Notes: generated from the sequence alone by a model not told the origin. A stretch of DNA of 64,000 nucleotides from Acanthornis magna (GCA_036785705.1 JAWUZG010000357.1:496001-560000); one strand, 5' to 3'. Shown: positions 31,901-42,755, counted from the first letter of the stretch. Program-made: numbers and translations.

Positions 31901-34900
31901 CCCCGGGGGGATCTGTGGTGCCATCCCCGGTGTCCCCATGTCCCCATTCCCACCCCAGGGAGTCCCTGGATGCCATCCCCGGTGTCCCCAGTGTCCCCAT
32001 GTCCCCATTCCTGCCCCGGGGGTCTATGAGTGCCATCCCCGGTGTCCCCATGTCCCCATTCCTACCCGGGGGGGGTCTCTGGATGCCATCCCCACAGTGT
32101 CCCCAGTGTCCCCATGTCCCCAGAGGAGCTGGCCCTGCAGCTGGCCGAGGCCATCGCGTTTGGGGACGAGGCGGTGGCAGCGCAGAGCGCGGTGGCGCTG
32201 GCCCGGCAGCACGCGGAGCTGAGCGTGCGCCTGCGGGAGAGCGCTTATCCCGGCCAGGAGATCAGGTGAGGCAGCTGGGCCTTCCTCTGCCTCCTCATCT
32301 TCTGCCTCCTCATCCTCTGCCTTCCTCTGCCTCCCTCTGCATCCTCATCCTCATCCTCATTCTCCTTTTTCTGCCTCCTGATCCTCTGCCTTCCTCTGCC
32401 TCCTCATCCTCATCCTCTGCCTCCTCATCCTCATCCTCATCCTCATCCTCATCCTCATTCTCCTTCCTCTGCTTCCTCATCCTCATCCTCTGTGTTTCTC
32501 ATCCTCATCCTCATCCTCTGCCTCCTCATCCTCCTCCTTTGTCTCCTCATCCTCTGCCTTCTTCTGCCTCCTCATCCTCATCCGCTGCCTCCTTCCGCTG
32601 CCTCCTCATCCTCTGCTTCCTCATTCTCTGTTCCTCATCCTCCTTCTTCTGTCTCCTCATCCTCTTCCTCTGTGTTCCTCATCCTCTTCCTCAGCCTTCC
32701 TCATCCTCTTCCTCAGTCTCCTCATCCTCCTTCTCAGCCTTCCTCATCCTCTGCCTTCCCCCTCTTCCTCCCCAGCTCACTGCCTTCCTTCTCCCTTACT
32801 TCCCCCTCCTTTCCCTTCCTCCTCCTCTTCCTCCCCAGCCCACTCCCCCTACTTCCTTCCTTCTCATTTTAAAAAATTTTTCATTTTCCTTCTCTTTCTT
32901 TTTTTTAATTTTTCCTTTTCGTTCTCCTTCTTTGGTTTTATTTTCCTTTTCCTTCTCCTTCCTTCTCTCATTTTCCTTTTCCTTTCTTCTTCTTCCTGCT
33001 TTTCTTTTTTCTTTTCTTCCCTTTTCCTTCCTCTCCTCTTCCTCCTCCTTCGTTTTCTTCCTCCTGTTTCCTTCATATCCCACATTCCAAATCCCACATC
33101 TCATATCCCACACCCCATATCCCACATCCCAAATCCCATATCCCATATCTCACATCCCATAATCCCATCATTCCCAGCATGCCATATCCCATATCCCGTA
33201 TCCCGTATCCCATAATTCCCTGTCATTTCTGGCATACTATATCCCATATCCCAAATCAAAATCCCATAATTCCCTGTCGTTCCCAGCATGCCATATCCCA
33301 TATCCCAAATCCCAAATCCCATCATTTCTTGTCATTCCCAGCATGCCATATCCCACATTCCAAATCCCACATCCCACATTCCAAATGCCATATCCCGTAT
33401 CCCAAATCCCCTATCCCATATCCCAAATCCTGTATCCCACATCCCATAATTCCCTGTCGTTCCCAGCATGCCATACCCCATATCCCACGTCCCCTATCCC
33501 AGATCCCATATCCCATATCCCACATCCCATAATTCCCTGTCATTCCCAGCGTGCCATATCCCACATCCCAAATCCCAAATCCCACAATTCCCTGTCATTC
33601 CCAGCGTGCCATATCCCATATCCCAAATCTCATATCCCAAATCCCATACCCCATAATTCCCTGTCGTTCCTAGCATGCCATATGCCACATCCCATATCCC
33701 ATATCCCGTATCCCATGTGCCATATCCCAAATCCCATAATTCCCTGTCATTCCTAGCATCCCATATCCCACATCCCATAATTCCCAGTCGTTCCCAGCAT
33801 ACCATACCCATATCCCAAATCCCATAATCCCCTGTCGTTCCAGGCATACCATACCCCGTATCCCAAATCCCACAATTCCCTGTCATTCCCAGCACACCAT
33901 ACCCCACACCCCATATCCCAAATCCCAAATCCCACAATTCCCCGTCGTTCCAGCATGCCATACTCCACGTCCTGTATCCCAAATCCCAAATCTCACATCC
34001 CACAATTCCCTGTCATTCCCAGCATGCCGTATCCCATATCCCATACCCCACATCCCATACCCCATATCCCAAATCCCAAATCCCACAATTCCCTGTCGTT
34101 CCCAGCATGCCGGTGGGGGTGGAGGATGGCACATCCTCGGCCAGCATCACCCTGCGGGTGCGGCCCCACATCACCATCGCCACCCTCAAGGAGCAGGTAC
34201 GGGGACACCTGGGGTCATCCATGGTCACCTGGGGGCAGTGGGGTCACCTGGGGGGGAATGGGGTCACCTGGGGGGGAATGGGGTCACCTGGGGGGGCAGT
34301 GGGGTCACCTGGGGGCAATGGGGTCACCTGGGGGGGAATGGGGTCACCTGGGGGGCAATGGGGTCACGTGCTGGAGAAATGGGGTCACCTGGGGTCATCC
34401 ATGGTCACCTGGGGTCACGTGGGGGCTGAGCCAGACCCTGGTCTGGAGGGAACAGGATTTGTGGGATCACCTGGGGGTCACCTGGGATCTCCCCTGGCAT
34501 CTGCCCTGGGGCTCACCTGGGATTTCCTGTGGGATCTCACCTGGGGCTCACCTTGGATTTCTCATGGGATTTCATCTGGGATCTCACCTGGGATCTCCCC
34601 TGGGATCTGCCCTGGGGCTCACCTTGGATTTCCTGTGGGATTTCCCTGGGATTTCCCCTGGGATCTCCCCATGGATCTCACCTGGGATTTCCCATGGGAT
34701 TTCCCTGGGGGGGATGATCCCGGTGCCCCGCAGGTGTTCCATGAGTACGGGTTCCACCCGCTGGTGCAGCGCTGGATCATCGGGCAGAGCCTGTGCTCGG
34801 ACGGGCGCAGCCTGGGCTCCTACGGGGTCCGGCGGGACGGGGACCCCGCGTTCCTGTTCCTGCTGTCGGCGCGGGCGGCGGGAATGACCCCGGAGCAGTA

Positions 34901-37900
34901 CCGGGAGCAGCAGGCGCAGAGCCTGCTCCGGGCCGTGGAGCTGGAGGGTGCTGGGGACGGAGCTGGGGATTCCTCCTCAGCTGCCGCAGGTACAGCTCCC
35001 TCATCCCCATCCTCATCCCATCCCATCCCATCCCATCCCATCCCCATCCCATCCCATCCCATCCTCATCCCATCCCATCCCATCCCATCCCATCCTCATC
35101 CCATCCCATCCCATCCCATCCCATCCCATCCCATCCCATCCCATCCCATCCCATCCCATCTTCATCCCCATCCCCATCCTGTCCTCATCCTCATCCCCAT
35201 CCTCGTCCCCATCCCCCTCCTCGTCCTCGTTCTCATCCTCATCCCATCCTCACCCTCATTCTCATTTTCATCCTCATTCTCATTCTCATCGTCATTTTCA
35301 TCCTCATCCCATCCCATCCCATCCCATCCCATCCCCATCCCCATCCCATCCCATCCCATCCCATGGATCCCATCCCATCCCATCCCATCCCATCCCATCC
35401 CATTGATCCCATCCCATCCCATCCCATGGATCCCATCCCATCCTCATCCCATCCCATCCCCATCCCCATCCTCATCCCATCCTCATCCCCATCCCATCCC
35501 ATCCCATCCCCGTCCCCGTCCGTGTCCCTCTCCCGTTCCCAGCTGATCCCAGCCCGTCCCGTGTCCGGCTGTGTCCCCAGGCCGTGTCCCACAGCCTCCG
35601 GAGCGGATGGACATTGGGGACATCCGGGATCACCTGGACTCACTGCAGCTCTGGGACGGCACCAGGGCCCCACCTGCAGCCCCTGAGCCCCGCCCGCCCT
35701 CACCTGAGCAGGTACGGGGGTCCTGCCTGATCCCAATCCCTGATCCCAGTCCCTGATCTCAATCCCTGATCCCAATCCCTGATCCCAGAGTTCCAGAGGG
35801 GCTCTGCCCCTGAGCCCCACCCCCCCTTACCTGACCTCCTGGAGGTATGGGGGGGGTTCTGCCCCATCGCTGATCCCAATCCCTGATTCCAGCCCATTGC
35901 CAGTGTTCTAGAGGGGCACTGCCATCCCATTCCCAGCCCCATTCCCACTCCCATCCCATTTCCAGCCCCATTCCCGTTCCCATTCCCAGCCCCATCCCCA
36001 TTCCCGTTCCCAGCCCTACTCCCGCTCCCCTTCCTGTTCCCATTCCCAGCCCCATGCCCGTTCCCATTCCCAGCTCCATTCCCATTCCCATCCCATTCAT
36101 ATCCTATTCCCAGCCCCATCAGCGTTCCCATTCCCGTCCCATTCCCGTTCCCATCCCATTCCCATTCCCGTTCCCATCCCATTCCCGTTCCCGTTCCCGT
36201 TCCAGGCGGGCTGGCTGTGCCCCCGGTGCACGTTCCCGTTCCATTCCCATTCCCGTTCCCATCCCATTCCCGTTCCCATTCCCGTTCCCATCCCATTCCC
36301 ATTCCCATTCCCGTTCCCGTTCCAGGCGGGCTGGCCGTGCCCCCGGTGCACATTCCCATCCCATTCCCATTCCCGTTCCCGTTCCAGGCGGGCTGGCCGT
36401 GCCCCCGGTGCACATTCCCGTCCCATTCCCATTCCCGTTCCCGTTCCAGGCGGGCTGGCCGTGCCCCCGGTGCACATTCCTGTCCCATTCCCATTCCCGT
36501 TCCCGTTCCAGGCGGGCTGGCCGTGCCCCCAGTGCACATTCCCGTCCCATTCCCATTCCCGTTCCCATCCTATTCCCATTCCCATTCCCGTTCCCATCCT
36601 ATTCCCGTTCCCATTCCCGTTCCCGTTCCCGTTGCAGGCGGGCTGGCCGTGCCCCCGGTGCACGTTCCTGAACAAGCCCACCCGGCCCGGCTGTGAGATG
36701 TGCAGCTCCCCTCGGCCCGAGGGCTACCGAATTCCCGGGGGGCACCGCCCCGACCCTGCCGAGCAGCAGCGGCTCCAGAGGGAGCAGGACGCCATCCGCC
36801 AGTGCCAGCAGGTACGGGGTCACGGGATCGGGGATCAGTGGGATCGGGGATCAATGGGATTGGGGATCCACCAGTGCCAGCAGGTACAGGATCAATGGGA
36901 TCGGGGATCAGTGGGATCAAGGATCAATGGGATCAGGGATCCGCCAGTGCCAGCAGGTACGGAATCAATAGGATCAGGGACCAATGGGACCAGGGATCTG
37001 CCAGTGCCAGCAGATATGGGTCAGTGGGATTGGGGATTAGTGGGATTGGGGATCAGTGGGATCGGGGATCTGCCAGTGCCAGCAGGTACGGGGTCAGTGG
37101 GTTCAGGGGTCAGTGGGATCGGGGGTCAGTGGGATCGGGGATCAGTGGGATCAGGGATCAATGGGATCGGGGATCTGCCAGTGCCACCAGGTATGGAGTC
37201 AGTGGGACTGGGGATCAGTGGGATTGGGGATCAATGGGATCAGGGATCTGCCAGTTCCAGCAGGTACAGGGTCAGTGGGAACAGGTTTGGGGTCTCGGGT
37301 TTGGGGTCTCGCAGGTTTGGGTGTCTCAGATTTGGGTTCTCAGGTTAGAGGTCTCAGGTTTGAGGTCTCTCAGGTTTGAGGTCTCAGCTTTGAGGTCTCA
37401 GCTTTGAGGTCTCAGGTTTGAGGTCTCCCAGGTTTGAGGTCTCAGCTTTGGGGTCTCAGCTTTCGGTTCTCAGGTTTGGGGTCTCAGGTTTGGGGTCTTA
37501 GCTTTGAGGTCTCAAGTTTGAGGTCTCAGCTTTGGGGTCTCAGCTTTGAGGTCTCAAGTTTGGGGTCTCAGCTTTGGGGTCTCAGCTTTGGGGGCCATGC
37601 TTGGGGGGTCTCCCATCCTCGCCTGGCACTGTGGGAATGGGGGGGTTTTAGGGGGGTCTCTGCTGAGCTGTGGCCCCAAATTTGGGGTTCCTGGTTCTCT
37701 CACCCCATTAAAGCCTCATCCCACCCACAGCTCCAGCGGCTCTGCCTGTGGGGAGGGGGCTGGGGGGGTCAGGGGTCACATCCTCAGCTGGACCCTGGGG
37801 CTTTAGGGCTTTCCCATTTTCCTTTCCCAATCCCTCTTTCCTTTTTCCTTTCCCCCTTCCCCTTTTCCCTTTTCCCATTCCACTTTCCCTTCCCCTCATT

Positions 37901-40900
37901 TTCTTTTTCCTCTTCCCCTTTTCCTTTTCCTCCTTCCTTTCCATTTTCCCCTCTCCCCTTCTCCCTTCTTCCCTTTTCTCCTCTCATTCCTCTCCTTTTC
38001 CCATTTCCCATTCCCCTTTTCCTCTTCCTCTTTGGGATATCCCTCACTGGGGCCATTCCCATCCCATTCCTTATCGATGCCGTTCCCATTCCTATTCCTG
38101 TTCCTATTTTTTCCATTTTTCCCATTTTCCCATTTTCCTGATTTCCCGCAGGTGCTGGAGTGGCAGCGGAACTTCCAGCAGCTGTTCCCATTTTCCCATT
38201 TTCCCATTTTTCCCATTTTCCCCATTTTTGCCATTTTTCCCATGTTTCCCATTTTTCCCGATTTCCGCAGAGGCTGGAGGCGGAGCGGCAGTGGAACTTC
38301 CAGCAGCTGTTTTTTCCCATTTTCCCGATTTTCCCATTTTCCCGCAGGCTCTGGAGGTGGAGCAGCAGCTGTTTCCATTTTCCCATTTTTCCCGATTTTC
38401 CCGATTTCCCGCAGGCTCTGGAGGCGGAGTGGCAGCGGAACTTCCAGCAGCTGTTTCCATTTTCCCATTTTCCCCATTTTCCTGATTTCCCGCAGGCGCT
38501 GGAGAGGCAGCAGAACTTCCAGCAGCTGTTCCCATTTTCCCATTTTTCCCATTTTTCCCGATTTTCCCGATTTCCCGCAGGCTCTGGAGGCGGAGCGGCA
38601 GCGGAACTTCCAGCAGCTGTTTCCATTTTCCCATTTTCCCATTTTTTCCGATTTTCCCGTTTTCCCTGCAGGCTCTGGAGGCGGAGCGGCAGCGGAACTT
38701 CCAGCAGCTGCTGCGGGCGGAGGAGGCAGAGCTGGTGCCGAACCCGGAGCCACTCGAGTGCGGGATCTGCCTGCAGGAAGTGCCGGCGGGGCGGGGGGTG
38801 CTGCTGCGGGACTGCCTGCACAGCTTCTGCCGGTACCGGGACCCCCGGGACCCCCGGGACAGACCCGGGACACCCCCGCGATAGCCCTCGGCATCACCGG
38901 GATTAACCCCGGGACCCCCGGGGACCCCTGGGACACCCCCGGGACTCCTGGGACCCCCGGGACACCCCCGGGACCCTCCCCGGCATCATCGGGACACCCC
39001 CGGAACACCCCTGGGACCCCCGGGACAGCCCCGGGACCCCCGGGAGACCCTGGGGACCTTCCCCACCATCACCAGGACACCCCCGGGACCCCCAGGACAT
39101 CCCCAGCACAGCCCCCAGCATCACCAGGACACCCTCGGGATCCCTTGGACAGCCCCAGGACCACCGGGACACCCTTGGGACCACCGGGATCAACCCCAGG
39201 ACACCCCCGGGACCCCCCCCATATCACCGGGCTCCCCTTGGGACACTCCCCCCACTGCCAGGACCAGCCCCCCGGGGAGCCCCCCCCCCATTATCACCAG
39301 ACCCACCGTGGGACCACCCCCCATTGTCATGGCCGGTCCCAAATCCCACCCAGCCCCAAAGTGACCATCACTGAGCCCCCCCACTGCAGTGACCAGTGCT
39401 GAGACCCCCTGGGTACCCCTCATATCCAGCCCCCCGCCCCCCCCCATCACCAGGACCTTGCAGTGACCACCCCCAAGACCCCCTGAGCCCCACCATCCCC
39501 ATGGTCAGCCCAGGGACCCCCCCACAGTGACCAGTCCTGAGACCTCCTGAGCCCCCACCATTGCCATGGTCAGCCCAGAGACCCCCCAGAGTGACCAGTC
39601 CTGAGACCCCCTGAGCCCCCACCATTGCCATGGTCAGCCCAGAGACCCCCCCAGAGTGACCAGTCCTGAGACCCCCTGAGCCCCCACCATCCCTGTGTCC
39701 AGCCCAGAGACCCCCCAGAGTGACCAGTCCTGAGACCCCCTGAACCCCCACCATCCCCATGGTCAGCCCAGGGACCCCCCCCAGAGTGACCATTCCTGAG
39801 ACCCCCTGAGCCCCCACCATCCCTGTGTCCAGCCCAGAGACCCCCCAGAGTGACCAGTCCTGAGACCCCCTGAGCCCCCACCATTCCCATGGTCAGCCCA
39901 GAGACCCCCCCAGAGTGACCAGTCCTGAGACCCCCTGAACCCCCACCATCCCTGTGTCCAGCCCAGAGACCCCTCAGAGTGACCAGTCCTGAGACCCCCC
40001 ACCATCCCCATGGTCAGCCCAGAGACCCCCCAGAGTGTCTGTTCCTGAGACCCCCTGAGCCCCCACCATCCCCATGGTCAGCCCAGGGACCCCCCAGAGT
40101 GACCAGTCCTGAGACCCCCTACTCACCATGGCCAGTTCTGGGACCCCCACCATTGTCATGTCCAGCTGTGGGACCCCCCCACCTCACCGTGACCATCCCC
40201 ACCTTTATCCTGACCCCCCCAAGGTGACACTCCCCCCCCTTTGTCCCCAGGGATTGCCTGCGCCAGGTGATCAACTACAGCGAGGAGCCGGTGGTGGCCT
40301 GTCCCTTCCGCGATGTCACCTACGCCTGTGGCAGTCACCTGCAGGAGCGCGAGATCCGCGCGGTGGGTGGGGCTGGGGGGTCCCGGGGAGGTCCTGAAGG
40401 GTCCCGGGGGGTCCCAGGGCTGCCTGGTAGTGACCCCAGGGGTGGCTGTCAGTGACCCAGGGGGTCCCCTGGGGTGGCTGTCAGTGACCCAGAGTCCCCC
40501 AGGGGTGACTGTCATTGATCCAGGGGTGACTGTCATTGAGCCAGGGGTGGCTGTCAGTGACCCAGGGGTGGCTATCAGTGGCCCAGAGGTCCCCAGGGGT
40601 GGCTATCAGTGACCCAGAGTCCCCCAGGGGTGACTGTCATTGAGAGAGGGTTGGCTGTCAGTGACCCAGGGGTCCCCAGGGGTGGCTGGCAGTGACCCCG
40701 GGGTGGCTGGCAGTGGCCCAGGGTGGCTGTCAGTGATGCAGGGGTGGCTGTCAGTGACCCAGGGGTGGCTGTCCGTGAGCCAGGGTGTCCCAACGCCCCC
40801 CCCCAATGTCCCCAATGTCGCAGCTGCTGTCCCCCGAGGAGCACGCGCGGTTCCTGCAGCGTGGATTGGCGCTGGCTGAGGGTCCCCAGGGGTGGCTGGC

Positions 40901-42470
40901 AGTGACCCAGGGGTCCCCAGGGGTGGCTGTCAGTGACCCAGGGTGTCCCAACGCCGCCCCCGCCCCCAATGTCCCCAATGTCGCAGCTGCTGTCCCCCGA
41001 GGAGCACGCGTGGTTCCTGCAGTGCGGCTTGGCGCTTGCTAAGGGTCCCCAGGGGTGGCTGGCAGTGGCCCAGGGGTGGCTGGTAGTGACCCAGGGGTCC
41101 CCAGGGGTGGCTGTCAGTGAGCCAGGGTGTCCCAACGCCCCCCCCAATGTCCCCAATGTCGCAGCTGCTGTCCCCCGAGGAGCACGCGCGGTTCCTGCAG
41201 CGCGGGCTGGCGCTGGCCGAGCGCCGCAGCCGGAACAGTTTCCACTGCCGGGGCCGCGACTGCCCGGGCTGGTGCTTCTACGAGGACGCGGTCAATGAGT
41301 TCCCGTGCCCCGTGTGCGGGGCCCTCAACTGCCTCCTGTGCAAGGTGAGCCCGGGGGGGTCCCGGGGGGGGGTCTCGGGGGTCCCAGCACTGACCCCCGC
41401 CCCTCCCCAGGCCATCCACGAGGGCCAGAACTGTCGCCAGTACCAGGACGAGCTGCAGCTGCGGGCGCTCAACGACGCGGCCGCGCGACAGACGAGGGAC
41501 ATGCTGCAGGTCCGGGGGGTTCGGGGGGCTCTGGGGGTCCCGGGGGGGGTCCCCGCGCCTCTGACCGTTCCCCCACTGTGTCCCCCCAGACCCTGGTGCA
41601 GCGCGGGGAGGCCATGCACTGCCCCACGTGTCGCATCGTGGTGCAGAAGAAGGATGGGTGCGACTGGATCCGGTGCACCGTGTGCCAGACCGAGATCTGC
41701 TGGGTCACCAAGGGGCCGCGCTGGGGGCCGGGGGTGAGCCCGGGGGATCCCGGGGGGGTCCCGGGGGGGTCCCAGGGTCACCAAGGGGCCGCGCTGGGGG
41801 CCGGGGGTGAGCCCGGGGGATCCCGGGGGGGTCCCGGGGGGGTCCCAGGGTCACCAAGGGGCCGCGCTGGGGGCCGGGGGTGAGCCCGGGGGGTCCCGGG
41901 GGGGTCCCGAGGGGGTCCCAGGGTCACCAAGGGGCTGCAATGGGGGCCGGGGGTGAGCCCGGGGGGGTCCCAGGGTCACCAAGGGGCTGCACTGGGGGCC
42001 GGGGGTGAGCCCGGGGGGTCCCGGGGGGGTCCCAGGGTCACCAAGGGGCTGCACTGGGGGCCGGGGGTGAGCCCGGGGGGTCCCGGGGGGCCCGGGGGGT
42101 CCCAGGGTCACCAAGGGCTGTGCTCGGGGGGCCAGGGCTGAGGGGTGGCCTGGGGTCACCAAAGGGCTGTGCTGGGGGTCCCGGGGGGGTCCAGAAAGGC
42201 AGAGGGACCCGAGGGTGAGCGAGGAGACATGGAGTGACCCCTGGGTGGGCTCTGATCTGACCCTTGACCCCTGCAGGGGGACACGGAGTGACCCCAGGGT
42301 GGGCTCTGATCTGACCCCTGACCCCTGCAGGGGGACACAGAGTGACCCTGGGGTGGGCTCCCTCCTGACCTTTGGTCTGTCCCCCGCAGGGTCCTGGGGA
42401 CACCAGTGGTGGCTGTCGCTGCAACGTCAACGGCCAGAGGTGCCACCCCCGGTGCCAGAACTGCCACTGA
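28950..42470 (+). CDS. SHARPIN: SHARPIN-position LUBAC protein with PH-like, UBL, NZF and HOIL-1L-type RBR domains
   Basis: Fourteen exons in consistent phase give 706 aa: 28950-29156, 29835-30066, 31470-31580, 32124-32265, 34106-34196, 34734-34989, 35581-35711, 36638-36811, 38672-38832, 40251-40362, 41165-41344, 41411-41509, 41590-41733 and 42390-42470. The start has a perfect Kozak (GCCGCCATGG). Domains: SHARPIN PH-like dimerisation region (about 18-146), LTM helices (184-231), ubiquitin-like (about 232-325), NZF finger (Cys395, 398, 409, 412 with Thr399-Phe400), then RING1 (from Cys478), IBR, and RING2 with candidate catalytic Cys656 in KKDGCDW, ending in a Cys/His-rich cluster (GGCRC...CQNCH). 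Human SHARPIN (387 aa) stops after NZF; human RBCK1/HOIL-1L (510 aa) has the RBR but no PH-like region. Synteny says SHARPIN; architecture combines both paralogues. The expected role is a linear-ubiquitin assembly subunit with possible E3 activity. Introns are saturated with minisatellites, several copying exon edges. Confidence 0.92.
29470..29760. repeat. Degenerate repeat in SHARPIN intron 1
   Basis: Loose units of about 18-22 bp such as GTGACCAGGACACCCCAA and AAGATGTCCC. No exon sequence is involved. Confidence 0.6.
30070..31215. repeat. GGGGACAGGCCTGGGGGTCA minisatellite in SHARPIN intron 2
   Basis: About 1.15 kb of roughly 40-bp units (TGGGGACAGGCCTGGGGGTC plus ATGGGGACATGGGAACATGG). 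A near-perfect 180-bp duplication is visible (30475-30655 and 30665-30845). Confidence 0.9.
31840..32115. repeat. GTCCCCATGTCCCCATTCC repeat in SHARPIN intron 3
   Basis: Units of about 65 bp with GATGCCATCCCCGGTGTCCC. They end in GTGTCCCCATGTCCCCAG, the true acceptor of exon 4 at 32123, so the acceptor polypyrimidine tract itself is repeat-derived. Confidence 0.7.
32270..33075. repeat. Pyrimidine-rich CCTCATCCT repeat in SHARPIN intron 4
   Basis: TCCTCATCCTCATCCTCTGCC units grading into CCTTTTCCTTCTC to about 33060. Strongly strand-asymmetric (C/T on plus). Confidence 0.85.
33080..34105 (+). repeat. SHARPIN: Exon-edge array: SHARPIN exon 5 acceptor
   Basis: Some 14 copies of ATTCCCTGTCRTTCCCAG followed by CATGCC, spaced about 45-70 bp and separated by CATATCCCAAATCCCA repeats. 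The authentic acceptor (TTCCCAG at 34105, exon starting CATGCCGGTG) is the last unit. Only about 6 bases of exon are carried per copy. Confidence 0.8.
34205..34720. repeat. GGGGTCACCTGGGGGG and GGGATCTCACCTGG repeats in SHARPIN intron 5
   Basis: Two adjacent arrays: units of 17-20 bp at 34225-34420 and units of 15-28 bp at 34470-34710. On the minus strand each resembles CAGGTGAC. No exon bases are included. Confidence 0.8.
34995..35510. repeat. (CATCC)n-type satellite in SHARPIN intron 6
   Basis: Long pure runs of CATCCCATCCCATCCC with CATCCTCATCC interruptions. It begins about 10 bases after the exon 6 donor. Confidence 0.9.
35800..35855 (+). repeat. SHARPIN: Single duplicated copy of the SHARPIN exon 7 donor edge
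   Basis: GCCCCTGAGCCCCACCCC...ACCTGACC...GAGGTATGGG repeats the end of exon 7 (GCCCCTGAGCCCCGCCCG...CTGAGCAG|GTACGG at 35680-35717) with small changes. Confidence 0.6.
35930..36637 (+). repeat. SHARPIN: Exon-edge array: SHARPIN exon 8 (NZF) acceptor
   Basis: Within a CCCATTCCCGTTCC repeat, five copies of TTCCAG|GCGGGCTGGC followed by CGTGCCCCCGGTGCAC start near 36201, 36321, 36383, 36444 and 36507, the last four about 61 bp apart. Each carries about 30 bases of exon 8, including the codons of the first two zinc-binding cysteines. The real acceptor is at 36637. Confidence 0.92.
36812..37275 (+). repeat. SHARPIN: Exon-edge array: SHARPIN exon 8 donor
   Basis: Six copies of CGCCAGTGCCAGCAG|GTAC (near 36873, 36943, 37002, 37073, 37178 and 37250), separated by GGGATCGGGGATCAGTGGG units. 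About 16-20 exon bases are carried. Four or five copies keep a usable GT donor; one has GATATG. Confidence 0.9.
37280..37605. repeat. GGTCTCAGGTTTGAG minisatellite in SHARPIN intron 8
   Basis: Regular 15-16 bp units (GGTCTCAGCTTTGGG). No exon component. Confidence 0.9.
37606..38144. other. Pyrimidine-rich intronic stretch, no discrete feature
   Basis: 37606-37800 is unique sequence. 37800-38144 is C/T-rich (CCTTTTCCCTTTTCCC) and merges into the exon 9 acceptor array. Confidence 0.6.
38145..38671 (+). repeat. SHARPIN: Exon-edge array: SHARPIN exon 9 acceptor
   Basis: Six copies of TTTCCCGCAG|GCTCTGGAGG-type sequence followed by CGGAACTTCCAGCAGCTGTT, near 38150, 38268, 38343, 38412, 38492 and 38575, before the authentic acceptor at 38671. 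Copies carry 24-48 exon bases. All keep a pyrimidine tract and AG. Units are separated by CCCATTTTCCCATTTT. Confidence 0.93.
38835..39245. repeat. GGGACCCCCGGGACACCCC repeat in SHARPIN intron 9
   Basis: Degenerate 9-20 bp units around CCCCGGGACCCC. The first units directly follow the exon 9 donor (CCG|GTACCGGGACCCC). Confidence 0.8.
39290..40200. repeat. About 60-120 bp minisatellite in SHARPIN intron 9
   Basis: Units contain AGAGTGACCAGTCCTGAGAC, CCCCACCATCCC and ATGGTCAGCCCAGAGACC, with ten or more copies between 39460 and 40130. No exon bases were recognised. Confidence 0.88.
40430..41164 (+). repeat. SHARPIN: Exon-edge array: SHARPIN exon 11 acceptor, embedded in a GGGGTGGCTGTCAGTGACC repeat
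   Basis: Two copies (about 40803-40880 and 40970-41043) of CCCAATGTCGCAG|CTGCTG followed by about 55 further exon bases, each then passing into GGGTCCCCAGGGGTGGCTG. The authentic acceptor is at 41164. The first copy differs from exon 11 by a handful of substitutions. Confidence 0.92.
41734..42190 (+). repeat. SHARPIN: Exon-edge array: SHARPIN exon 13 donor
   Basis: Five good copies of GGTCACCAAGGGGCCGCGCT plus GGGGGCCGGGG|GTGAGCC (near 41774, 41849, 41922, 41978 and 42038), followed by two decayed ones (42101 and 42153). About 31 exon bases are carried. The donor GGGG|GTGAGCC is perfect in five copies. Confidence 0.93.
42215..42389 (+). repeat. SHARPIN: Short repeat with decoy acceptors before SHARPIN exon 14
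   Basis: Two units of GGGCTCTGATCTGACCC...CCCCTGCAG|GGGGACAC (acceptor-like AG near 42277 and 42331) precede the real acceptor CCCCCGCAG at 42389. Similarity to exon 14 is slight. Confidence 0.5.
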
Positions 42471-42755
42471 CCCCCCTGGGCCACCTCTGGGGACATCCCT
42501 GGGGACACCGAGAGAGCCACGGCGCCGGGCCCGGAGACGCCTGAGGGCGCCGGGAAAGGCCACGTCCCGAGGGGACCGAGAGAGCAGCACGGGGACAGAG
42601 CGGCCAGACAGAGGGACAGACAGGATGGACAGAGGGACAGAGAGGAAGGACAGAGGGACAGAGCCGATGGACACTGGGATGGCCTCAGGGCCTCGGGACA
42701 GCTCCGGGGACTCTGCCGGCACTGGGACCTGCAGGGGACACAGCCCGGGGGGCCC

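Noticed and set aside
35030..35160. Telomere-like interstitial repeat
   Set aside because: The unit is CATCC/GGATG, not TTAGGG.
38145..38671. Edge copies as genuine small exons adding coiled-coil repeats to SHARPIN
   Set aside because: Copies have acceptors but no donors after the exon-like segment; they merge into CCCATTTT repeat.
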